A stretch of DNA of 64,000 nt from JADLAT01 sp964348795 (GTDB lineage: Bacteria > Pseudomonadota > Alphaproteobacteria > Micavibrionales > Micavibrionaceae): contig CAYGDY010000007.1 of the NCBI GenBank assembly GCA_964348795.1, positions 1 through 64,000 on the forward strand, read 5' to 3'. How positions within the stretch are numbered: position 1 is the stretch's first letter; each line of letters begins with the position of its first letter. A model generated the notes under the pieces. That model did not search any database and was not told the DNA's origin. It saw only the letters and a list, made by a program, of their open reading frames with translations. This document shows, one piece after another, positions 44,718 to 51,497 of the stretch. A program made the translations under genes and the position numbers.

Positions 44718-44935
44718 AGCCCGCGATGAAGACGAAGATAGAAACCCAAATCTGGCATATAGCCAAATTTTTCGCCTGTTTCTTTTTCATATTCGTCTGT
44801 GATGGCATCGAGCTTCTCACGACGTTCTCCGTCAGACAGCAATTGCCATTCTGCCTTAGTATACTGAGTCCGTGTGTCCGCATGAGGACTATCAGTTTGC
44901 GCCGCTACGGCATTAAACCCTGCTACATTCTCCAT
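44714..44935 (-). CDS. Small protein of the duplicated module, copy 1
   Basis: I know no homologue of this 73-residue protein. ATG 44935 has AGGAG about 8 nt upstream and a promoter (44969-44996) shared in sequence with copy 2. It has a charged helix (WQLLSDGERREKLDAITDEY) and ends GYMPDLGFYLRLHRGL. The second small gene has the same plan (REKINERLRQ..., ending DFGGGVLLHLYPEN), so the two are likely homologues. It faces the membrane-protein gene tail to tail, overlapping it by 4 nt. Confidence 0.6.
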   Translation of the reverse strand: MENVAGFNAVAAQTDSPHADTRTQYTKAEWQLLSDGERREKLDAITDEYEKETGEKFGYMPDLGFYLRLHRGL

Positions 44936-44968
44936 AAAAGACTCCTGCCGTTCTACTTTTATCGTCAC

Positions 44969-44996
44969 CATATAGCATAATCCACAAAAAAATCAA
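44969..44996 (-). promoter_or_regulatory. Promoter of small module gene, copy 1
   Basis: On the minus strand, TTGATT (44996-44991) and TATATG (44974-44969) are spaced 16 bp; the same hexamers and spacing occur at copy 2. Confidence 0.6.
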
Positions 44997-45053
44997 GTTT
45001 TTCGTGTGACTAAAGTGTGATACTGGCGGTGGTGTTGGGGCTCACACCGTTTA

Positions 45054-45169
45054 TTTTTATGTAAAAATTTTATAACGCAATCAGCGCTCTGGCAAAAACG
45101 TATTGTCAGAATGTTTTTGTATTTTTCAGAAGTTATGCTATAACATTCCCATTCTAAAAACAGGGAGTG
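45054..45169 (+). repeat. Upstream block of the duplicated module, copy 2
   Basis: This is the second copy of the 115-bp block at 43609-43723, with one indel and about six substitutions. It again holds a hairpin (45088-45110), a T-rich run, a promoter and a ribosome site. Confidence 0.9.
45117..45144 (+). promoter_or_regulatory. Promoter of module gene, copy 2
   Basis: TTGTAT at 45117-45122 and TATAAC at 45139-45144, spacing 16 bp, as in copy 1. Confidence 0.55.
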
Positions 45170-46186
45170 AAGGCGCATGGCATCTCGCAGTCTATCAGTG
45201 TTCTTTTTATCCAGCACGTTGAGCGCGTGTTCTGTTCTGTGGCGCAACACACGCCACCCTCCCTGCCGTCTGGGCCGCACTGCGCACAGAACAAGTACTC
45301 CTCCACAACTGTGGCGCTGGAGCGTTTGGAGACACAAAACACCCTGCTGGAAGAGCGGTTCAAGAGCGAGCTCAAAGCCCTGAAACAAGACGTAACGGCC
45401 CAAACGCAATCTGCGCAGGAAGCCCTGATAAAAGAACGAGAGGACATGTTCTACAAAAATGTGGGGAGTGTGGCCCTCTTAACAACCCTGATCTCCGGCA
45501 TGTTGTTTGGCTCCGGGGCGTGGAGCCTCAAAACCGCGCAAGACAAGTTTGAAAAGAAAATGAATGAGGAGAGCGAGCGTAAAATTAATGAAGCCAGCGC
45601 CCTCATGCAAGCCCAAATGGAGCATGCCAATACCAAATTTGCCGAGATGCGGGGCTATATCAATAGAATTTCCGGCCGTATCCTCGACCGAAGCACCGCC
45701 GGCATTTACACCCGCTTTTCTAATGATTTTAGGAGCGCGAATCAAGCCTTACCGCTAGAGATCTATGAGACCATGCTCAATGCCTTCTGTGAATTTTCCG
45801 AAAGAAGTCTCAAGGAAGCCCGCAAAAATTTCAAAACCATTGTCCTGCCCGAACGCCTCAACGGTGACCAAGTGGAACATGACAAGGATCTCTACATCAA
45901 TTGCCTGTATAATTGTGCCGAACTCTATTCTTTAAGGGACAATCCTGAAGATAAAGACAAAATAAAAAACATCATAAAGGAAATCTGTGCGGTACTCCAT
46001 GAATCAGAGAGCCTGAAATCAGGCAATCAGGATGCAACTGAAGAGCAAAGACAGCAACTCAATTTTACAGAGGAACAGCTTGAAATGCTACACTCTTCTT
46101 GGGAAAGCGCACAGGAAACCCTGCGTAGTTATGAAACTAAGGCGGACAATACGCCCCAACCCATGCCGAGAAACACTCCGACATGA
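45167..46186 (+). CDS. Coiled-coil membrane protein of the duplicated module, copy 2 (possibly frameshifted)
   Basis: I do not recognise this protein, which is paralogous to 43764-44717. The long frame has 339 residues from GTG 45167, a start without a ribosome site. Its first ~22 residues are probably not native. It continues with a proline-rich linker, a coiled coil (LERLETQNTLLEERFKSELK), one membrane helix at about 100-120 (VALLTTLISGMLFGSGAWSL), a second coiled coil rich in Lys/Glu, and the shared domain (DRSTAGIYTRFSNDF; MLNAFCEFSERSLKEARK; NGDQVEHDKDLY). The tail is Gln/Glu-rich. If the frames are joined, the product would be a predicted lipoprotein that also carries a membrane helix, an unusual combination. 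Confidence 0.65.
   Translation: MKAHGISQSISVLFIQHVERVFCSVAQHTPPSLPSGPHCAQNKYSSTTVALERLETQNTLLEERFKSELKALKQDVTAQTQSAQEALIKEREDMFYKNVGSVALLTTLISGMLFGSGAWSLKTAQDKFEKKMNEESERKINEASALMQAQMEHANTKFAEMRGYINRISGRILDRSTAGIYTRFSNDFRSANQALPLEIYETMLNAFCEFSERSLKEARKNFKTIVLPERLNGDQVEHDKDLYINCLYNCAELYSLRDNPEDKDKIKNIIKEICAVLHESESLKSGNQDATEEQRQQLNFTEEQLEMLHSSWESAQETLRSYETKADNTPQPMPRNTPT
45177..45383 (+). other. Lipoprotein-signal frame of module gene copy 2, out of phase with the long frame
   Basis: ATG 45177 follows GGGAG by 9 nt and reads MASRSLSVFFLSSTLSAC, a lipoprotein signal with an LSAC lipobox. It then drifts into an arginine/proline/tryptophan-rich stretch that looks non-coding. Deleting one TGTTC unit of the tandem pair at 45228-45237 would join it to the long frame as ...LSACSVAQHTPPSLPS.... 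The long frame is in the -1 phase, as in copy 1. Confidence 0.5.
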
Positions 46187-46202
46187 AGGACGAAAGACTC
46201 TG

Positions 46203-46400
46203 TTAATTTTCTGGGTAAAGATGAAGTAAAACCCCCCCCCCAAAATCGCTCCTATCGCGATCAAAGCCGTGTTCTATGGCTGTTTGTCTTAGCCTCTCAT
46301 TTATTTTCTCGCGCTTTTTTGCGACTTGAGCCAAATAGGCTTGCCGTTCCTCTGCCGTCTGACCTGCATTATTAAATTTATCAACATTGGATACGGACAT
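46203..46400 (-). CDS. Small protein of the duplicated module, copy 2, with a G10 tract
   Basis: This 65-residue protein of unknown function starts at ATG 46400 with GGAGGG just upstream; ATG 46415 is an alternative. It has a charged helical middle (ERQAYLAQVAKKREKINERL) and a C-terminal end DFGGGVLLHLYPEN that aligns without gaps to DLGFYLRLH of copy 1. Ten consecutive G on its coding strand (C at 46232-46241) encode the GGG segment, so slippage would change the last dozen residues. Confidence 0.6.
   Translation of the reverse strand: MSVSNVDKFNNAGQTAEERQAYLAQVAKKREKINERLRQTAIEHGFDRDRSDFGGGVLLHLYPEN
46232..46241. repeat. Homopolymer of ten C inside the small module gene
   Basis: Ten C in a row is the longest single-base run of G or C that I noticed in the window. 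Runs of this length are prone to slippage in replication and in sequencing. Confidence 0.9.
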
Positions 46401-46434
46401 GGAACCCTCCCTCATTTGTATTCAGATGCAAGTA

Positions 46435-46462
46435 CATATACCACACATCCCAAAAAAATCAA
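46435..46462 (-). promoter_or_regulatory. Promoter of small module gene, copy 2
   Basis: Minus-strand TTGATT (46462-46457) and TATATG (46440-46435) with 16-bp spacing match copy 1 exactly in both hexamers. Confidence 0.6.
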
Positions 46463-46528
46463 GTTTTCCATCCTGAACCGAAGCACCGTCACCACCGCAT
46501 GGCGGTTTTGCGATGACAAGCCTGAAAC

Positions 46529-47302
46529 TCACCCAAAAAACTGTTCCTTGAAAATCCGCTCTTCCAGAGGGTTTTCGGGGTCGTAGAGGAGCGTTTTTGT
46601 GATCTTGCGGGACTCTTTGACCACCACTTCCCGCACATCCCTGATTTCCTTGGAATCGGCAGTGGCGCTGACGGGGCGCTCAATGGCCCGCAGAACCTCG
46701 AACGTCACCTTGCAGTTGTTGCGAAGGAGTGCCCCAGGCCAGTGACGGGGGCGAAAGGCGCTGATGGGGGTCATGGCAAAGATATTGGAATCCAGCGGTA
46801 AAATGGGCCCGCCGGCCGAGGAGTTATACGCAGTAGAGCCTACGGGGGTCGAGACCATCACGCCATCACACACGAGCTCCTCAATCCGGACCTGATCATT
46901 CACGCTCACGCGGATTTTCGCGGAATTGTGGGTTTCGCGGATGAGGGAGACTTCGTTGAAGGCCAGTTCCTGATGCGTGTTGCCGTCCTTGTCCGTGGCG
47001 TTCATCTGCAAGGGGTGGATGGTAAAGCGCTTGGCATTGGTGATGCGCTCGGGCAGGCTGTCCTTTTCATACGGGTTGAGCAAAAACCCCAGCGTCCCGA
47101 GATTGACTCCGAACAGGGGAGCCTGATAATCCGCAAAATGGTGGAGAGCCCGTAGCATGGTGCCATCGCCGCCCAGAACAATAATCACGTCTGCTTCCTC
47201 GGGGTCGACTGCACCATAAGTGCTCTTGAGTTCCTCCAGCGCCTTTTGCGCGCGGGGCTTTTTCCCTGCGAAATAGGAAAATTTATGGGATTTCCTAGCC
47301 AT
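46529..47302 (-). CDS. nadK: NAD kinase
   Basis: NadK phosphorylates NAD to NADP in the cytoplasm. The 257 residues include the GGDG motif (VIIVLGGDGTML, 44-47), LGTLGFLLNPYE and VSTPVGSTAYNSSAGGPILP. The length suits the short alphaproteobacterial form. Its start overlaps the end of the HTH-PyrE gene by 8 nt, so the two are probably co-expressed. Confidence 0.96.
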   Translation of the reverse strand: MARKSHKFSYFAGKKPRAQKALEELKSTYGAVDPEEADVIIVLGGDGTMLRALHHFADYQAPLFGVNLGTLGFLLNPYEKDSLPERITNAKRFTIHPLQMNATDKDGNTHQELAFNEVSLIRETHNSAKIRVSVNDQVRIEELVCDGVMVSTPVGSTAYNSSAGGPILPLDSNIFAMTPISAFRPRHWPGALLRNNCKVTFEVLRAIERPVSATADSKEIRDVREVVVKESRKITKTLLYDPENPLEERIFKEQFFG

Positions 47303-48212
47303 GGGTAGCCTGCCATTTGTCCGGATCGTTCAGGAAGGACTCAACGGTTTTTAAGGTTTTAGCGTTGAAGTATTTGTCTTTTTTTGCTACGGCGAGCACG
47401 TCCCACCATGTGGTCAGGGCATGAAGCGTCACGCCCAGTGCTTTCATATTGGCTTGGCTGGCGGGGAAAATTCCGTAATGGAAGATCACAAAGGCATGCT
47501 CCACGGTGGCGCCAGCCTTGCGCAGAGCCTCGACAAAGATTTTCTTGCTCCCGCCGTCTGTCTGGAGATCTTCGACCAACACCACGCGGGGTGGGTGGGG
47601 GCTTTCTGGCATATAGCCCTCAATTTGCGCCATCCGGCCATAGCCCTTTGGTTCCTTCCGGACATAGAGCATGGGTTTTTGGAGGCGGTCGGCGATAAAA
47701 GCGCCATAGGGGATTCCGGCTGTTTCGCCGCCCGCGACAAAATCAATGGCCTCCAGCCCCACTTGGGTTTTCAGGAGACGGGCGGCACAATCCATCAGAA
47801 TATTGCGTTCTTGCACAAACGAGACCAGCCGGCGGCAATCGACATAGACGGGGCTGGGTTTGCCGGATTTGAGCTTGAAGGGTGTTTCCGCATTAAACAA
47901 AACAGACTGCGTATCCAGCAGGATTTTTGCGGCGGTGTGGGCCATGTCCTCCCGCGTGTGCGGTCCGGAATCAGGGATATGGCCAAAGGTCACCAATGCG
48001 ATGAAATCAGTCATACTGGCCCCTGTCACATGCAGGACCTTGGAAAGACTCTCGGTAGAGGGCCAGCGCGCCTTTCCATCGGGTGAAAAGCGTTTGCTCT
48101 TGTTAAAGGAAGTGGGGTCCAGACCGGCATGTTTTGCAAGGCCCGAGGGAGAATAGCCGAATGCCGAAGCGAGCTTGTCTATCCCATTCCATATATCTGT
48201 GTGCGACAACAT
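47295..48212 (-). CDS. pyrE: HTH domain fused to orotate phosphoribosyltransferase
   Basis: The protein has 305 residues, about 75-90 longer than usual PyrE. Residues 1-74 (IDKLASAFGYSPSGLAKHAG, then LDPTSFNKSKRFSPDGK and RWPSTESLSKVL) match the XRE-like DNA-binding start of alphaproteobacterial LexA-like S24 repressors. Residues 92-305 are an orotate phosphoribosyltransferase: SVLFNAETPFKLKSGKPSP, YVDCRRLVSF, YVRKEPKGYGR and the PRPP loop VVLVEDLQTDGGS at 210-222. The frame is continuous. PyrE makes OMP from orotate and PRPP; the added domain suggests DNA binding tuned by those ligands. An internal ATG at 47945 could give enzyme alone, but its GGGAGG is too close to be ideal. Confidence 0.88.
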   Translation of the reverse strand: MLSHTDIWNGIDKLASAFGYSPSGLAKHAGLDPTSFNKSKRFSPDGKARWPSTESLSKVLHVTGASMTDFIALVTFGHIPDSGPHTREDMAHTAAKILLDTQSVLFNAETPFKLKSGKPSPVYVDCRRLVSFVQERNILMDCAARLLKTQVGLEAIDFVAGGETAGIPYGAFIADRLQKPMLYVRKEPKGYGRMAQIEGYMPESPHPPRVVLVEDLQTDGGSKKIFVEALRKAGATVEHAFVIFHYGIFPASQANMKALGVTLHALTTWWDVLAVAKKDKYFNAKTLKTVESFLNDPDKWQATHG

Positions 48213-48271
48213 AGGAGGATAATCCCATTATTGTGCTGATCCGTAAAGGGGAAAAATGCCATTGTCCCCTT

Positions 48272-49801
48272 TTAATTTTTGATATGCAGGTTGCTCAGCT
48301 CGCGGGCGATGGTGTTGAAAACTTCCAGCAATTCTTCCTGCGTGGGCGCATCATAGTACTGGTCATCACTGCTGGCGCAGTTTCTGTAGTAATCCTTTGT
48401 GGTATCGTTAATGCCTGAGGTAAAGGTGATGGTGTAGATGGTCACGCCTTTTTCTTTCAGCGCCTCGCAGGTTTCCGCAAAACGGGTGTTGAATTTTGTC
48501 ACAGTCATGTTGTTTTTGGCCGTGAACCAGTAGGCGGAATAGGTCGCATTTTCTGTGTTGTCGCCGTCCGTCATCATGATGACAGCTTTTTTCCAGAATT
48601 CATTATCCCACTCATTGGCTTCTATGAAGGGCGCTTCGGGGGAGATCACGCGTGCGCCCCACGCCATCCCGATATTCCCCAGAGTATTGCCTTCGGGTTG
48701 CATCTCATCGACCCGCGCCAGTAACGCATCCCGATCACTGGAGAGTGGCATGATGTAGGCGTAGGGGCATCCTTGATTGGGTGTGCTATGCCGGCAATAA
48801 CAATAGGTGGAATTGCAGGTACTGCTCCCGCCTGTGCAGTTACTGCACCGGCTACTGCTATAGCCGCTTCCGCTACAGGTTTGTCCGTTTGTGATAACCT
48901 TCCCGAACATGTAGATATCCCACGCGCCTTCGTAATTATCGAGCACGTCATAATTATAGGGGTCATTTGTTGTACTGCCAGGATTCCATCCATGACCTTT
49001 CCAGTTGCCGCTATAATTCCAGAGCTGGCCGGAAGAATTGGTGACATGGGTGGCCGAGGATTGGTAGTCTGTGGCTTTATGTTCTGTCACACATCCATAC
49101 CAGCCAGAACTACTGGAATGGGTTGTAGTGTAGGACACCCCGCTGGGTTGGGTCACAAATATATCACCATCGCCATAGCTGGCCCCGTCCGGCGTCAGGC
49201 CCAGACCATATTTTCCCACCCGTACACTGTTGCTATAGGGGACAAGACCAATTTTGACGTATTCTTCGTGGCTTGTTTTGTCAAACAAGGTGTTGATAAA
49301 GTCCTTTGTTGCGGTTCTGAGGGTCCCGATATTGTCATTCGTGGCCATGGAGCCTGTATTGTCCAGCACCAGCGCGACTTCAAGACCCTGTACTTCCCGT
49401 TGCACGACGGTTCTTGCATTCACATCAATGAGATCGATCCCGATCAGTTTCAGGAAAGAGGTCTCGTAGCGGGCCTGTCCAGTCACCTGCACTTCATCGC
49501 CTGTTATAACGATGACGGGCTCAAAAGTAGCGCCGAGTTTTTCAGGGGGATAATTTGCATCGAAAAAATCCCGTACTTTTTGTTCAATGGTGGCGGGATC
49601 GCTGGAGGCGGCGGCCCCTGCCAGAGCGGCGGCGTCAAGAGCTTGCGCCAGCCGTTGCTGGACCAGATAGGCTTGCGAAAAATCAAGCGCCATACCGGCA
49701 GAGCCGATCACGACAGGGGCCATGAGTGCAAACATGATGGCAATCGTCCCGTGGATCTGGTGGAGGTAAGGGATGAGAAGAGCAAAGGGGGGGCGTGTCA
49801 T
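48272..49801 (-). CDS. TadG-like surface protein with von Willebrand factor A domain
   Basis: The 509 residues have a TadE/G-type N-terminal membrane helix (GTIAIMFALMAPVVIGSAGM), a pilin-like helix, and a VWA domain with a MIDAS motif DNTGSMA (Asp147). A Ser/Gly/Cys/Tyr-rich insertion (about residues 230-345, with CSGSGYSSSRCSNCTGGSS) interrupts the VWA fold before the later MMTDGDNTEN segment. Tad-locus proteins of this type take part in Flp-type pili and adhesion. The two genes upstream encode TadE-like proteins; the rest of a tad locus (prepilin, ATPase, secretin) is not in this window. Confidence 0.85.
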   Translation of the reverse strand: MTRPPFALLIPYLHQIHGTIAIMFALMAPVVIGSAGMALDFSQAYLVQQRLAQALDAAALAGAAASSDPATIEQKVRDFFDANYPPEKLGATFEPVIVITGDEVQVTGQARYETSFLKLIGIDLIDVNARTVVQREVQGLEVALVLDNTGSMATNDNIGTLRTATKDFINTLFDKTSHEEYVKIGLVPYSNSVRVGKYGLGLTPDGASYGDGDIFVTQPSGVSYTTTHSSSSGWYGCVTEHKATDYQSSATHVTNSSGQLWNYSGNWKGHGWNPGSTTNDPYNYDVLDNYEGAWDIYMFGKVITNGQTCSGSGYSSSRCSNCTGGSSTCNSTYCYCRHSTPNQGCPYAYIMPLSSDRDALLARVDEMQPEGNTLGNIGMAWGARVISPEAPFIEANEWDNEFWKKAVIMMTDGDNTENATYSAYWFTAKNNMTVTKFNTRFAETCEALKEKGVTIYTITFTSGINDTTKDYYRNCASSDDQYYDAPTQEELLEVFNTIARELSNLHIKN

Positions 49802-49807
49802 GTTGGG

Positions 49808-50332
49808 TTACTCCTGTGTGATGACGGCTGTTTTACGGCCTCTGGCAAAGGCAATTTCCTGCATGGGAATGGAATCGACGATAAAACCGGCAAAAATGGG
49901 ATCGAAATCATATTTGACAGCTACGACCAGCACACCTTCGCCTGCTGTGGCCAATGGGACGACACGATCCAGAACATCTGCAACGGCGGTCATATTCTGG
50001 GTTTCCCGCCAGACAATCTGGGGCTGGGCGTTATTATCAAAGCGGATACTGACAATATCAATTCCGTAGCTGGTGGTAGACATGGGCGCAAACGCAAGCC
50101 GTCCGGCCTCTATGGATTCGGATAACAGGGTGCTGTTCACGCTTTTGTTACGGGCCAGCAGATCGGCTGTGATCTGGGACGCCCGTATAGCTTTTTGGTT
50201 GGCCAGAATGCCGTTACCCATGTCAAAGGTGCCCAGAAGAAGCGTCATCAAGATGGGGAAAATCATGGCCGCTTCCATGGCCGCCAGACCCTCTTCGTTT
50301 TTCAGCCAGTGGGTAAATAATTTTCTAAACAT
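49808..50332 (-). CDS. TadE-like pseudopilin, second
   Basis: From ATG 50332 the protein has about 174 residues. It has a short basic start, then EEGLAAMEAAMIFPILMTLLLGTFDMGNG, the TadE prepilin-like helix with its glutamate. The rest is periplasmic. The start overlaps the preceding TadE gene by 8 nt; in-frame sequence further upstream lies inside that gene. It is followed after 6 nt by the VWA gene, giving a three-gene operon. Confidence 0.85.
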   Translation of the reverse strand: MFRKLFTHWLKNEEGLAAMEAAMIFPILMTLLLGTFDMGNGILANQKAIRASQITADLLARNKSVNSTLLSESIEAGRLAFAPMSTTSYGIDIVSIRFDNNAQPQIVWRETQNMTAVADVLDRVVPLATAGEGVLVVAVKYDFDPIFAGFIVDSIPMQEIAFARGRKTAVITQE

Positions 50333-50855
50333 TACCTTCAAACTCATAGGGTTCGGTTTGTAATACGATCGTGGATATAAACAGACGTTCGTTGCTGGGC
50401 CCTGCCAGAAGAGTACCGACAAAGGGGGTCATCATATGATAGCGGTAGGCCACACGGATCAGAATGGTTTCATCCGAGCCGCCAGCGTCAAATCCTCCGC
50501 TCACCAGATTCCCGTCCTCGTCAAATTGTGCGGTGCTGGCACCGGCCTCCGGAAAATTCTCCATATGCAAGACCTCCAGCTGGATATCGTTACACTGGAT
50601 GAGGACCGTGGCGTAGTCGCACAAGGCCTCTCTGAAGACGGTCTCGGGATCGCCGCCGCCTTGCTGAAGCTGGCCCGTGCGGATGAGTCTGGCGGCGGAT
50701 CCCGTGGCCCCTTCCAAAAGACTGGCTGAGGCATACATAATCGAAAGCTCTATGATGCCAACCGTCAGGAAAATGTAGGGAATGGCCATCAGGCTGAATT
50801 CAATCGCGGTCGTGCCTTCCGTATTTCCAGCCCAGCGTTTGAAAAAAGATCTCAC
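50325..50855 (-). CDS. TadE-like pseudopilin, first
   Basis: This 176-residue protein has the TadE signature near the N-terminus (NTEGTTAIEFSLMAIPYIFL) and a membrane helix continuing to ELSIMYASASLLEG. It is the first gene of the tadE-tadE-tadG set and is separated from upstream genes by an intrinsic terminator at 50903-50926. Confidence 0.87.
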   Translation of the reverse strand: MRSFFKRWAGNTEGTTAIEFSLMAIPYIFLTVGIIELSIMYASASLLEGATGSAARLIRTGQLQQGGGDPETVFREALCDYATVLIQCNDIQLEVLHMENFPEAGASTAQFDEDGNLVSGGFDAGGSDETILIRVAYRYHMMTPFVGTLLAGPSNERLFISTIVLQTEPYEFEGNV

Positions 50856-50902
50856 CGTATTTACCCCGATTTTATTTTAAATTGTTTCCAAATTTCAGGC
50901 AC

Positions 50903-50926
50903 AAAAAAAGCGGTCAACTTTCCGCT
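50903..50926 (-). terminator. Intrinsic terminator of the pseudokinase unit
   Basis: Read on the minus strand, AGCGG (50926-50922) pairs with CCGCT (50913-50909) around an 8-nt loop, followed by a run of seven T. It separates the pseudokinase pair from the tad genes. Confidence 0.75.
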
Positions 50927-50981
50927 CTTTATGTTTCATGCCCTTATAGATTGAGTGTGACATAATTTTATGAAAAAACAA

Positions 50982-51482
50982 TTAAGAGAGAGGAAAACCT
51001 TCTGCATCCAGAGGAAGGGTGCCATTGACTTCCACGCCCCAGCGTTTGACGAGATCCTCCTGCCGCGTTTTGATCTCCTTGAGGCGGGTCTGTCCGCTTT
51101 GATACAGGAGGCTGGCGATAAAAATGGTCACAGCCCAGTCAATCAGATATCCCACGCCAGCCGAAGCATACACCACGGAAATTGCCATGGGGTCCATGAT
51201 AATCGAAAAGGCTTTTTCCAACGTGTTTTCGGATGTCCAGAGTTCCAGTAAAAAGGGAAAGCATCCTGCGATGTTTGTGGCTCCGACTGTGACAGCCTTG
51301 TATCTTTTTCTGGATTGGTCCACGAAAAAGGCCACAAACATGGGCATGAGGCTGATAAAAACAAGACAGGCTGTCGGCAGAAAAACCGCAGACAAGATGA
51401 CGATTCCTATCAGGATAATCTGTTTTTTGCCCTGCGGGGTTTTGGATTTTTTTCGGGTTTTTTGTGGTTTTGCCTTGGCCAT
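50982..51482 (-). CDS. Small membrane protein paired with the pseudokinase
   Basis: I do not recognise this 166-residue protein. It has a strongly basic N-terminus (MAKAKPQKTRKKSKTPQGKK), three hydrophobic segments (about 21-54, 64-80 and 98-125) and a soluble C-terminal tail (LKEIKTRQEDLVKRWGVEV). It follows the pseudokinase gene by 15 nt and is followed by a terminator, so these two genes form one unit. Confidence 0.7.
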   Translation of the reverse strand: MAKAKPQKTRKKSKTPQGKKQIILIGIVILSAVFLPTACLVFISLMPMFVAFFVDQSRKRYKAVTVGATNIAGCFPFLLELWTSENTLEKAFSIIMDPMAISVVYASAGVGYLIDWAVTIFIASLLYQSGQTRLKEIKTRQEDLVKRWGVEVNGTLPLDAEGFPLS

Positions 51483-51497
51483 ATAGATCTCGAAATA

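Noticed and set aside
44025..45040. An identical 17-bp string at 44025-44041 and 45024-45040
   Set aside because: One copy is inside the membrane-helix coding region and the other is intergenic; it is short and G/T-simple, so I could not separate it from chance or a duplication scar.
48773..50125. A 450-codon open frame on the plus strand opposite the tad genes
   Set aside because: It covers parts of two well-supported minus-strand genes and reads as Gly/Cys/Ile-rich sequence without domain motifs.
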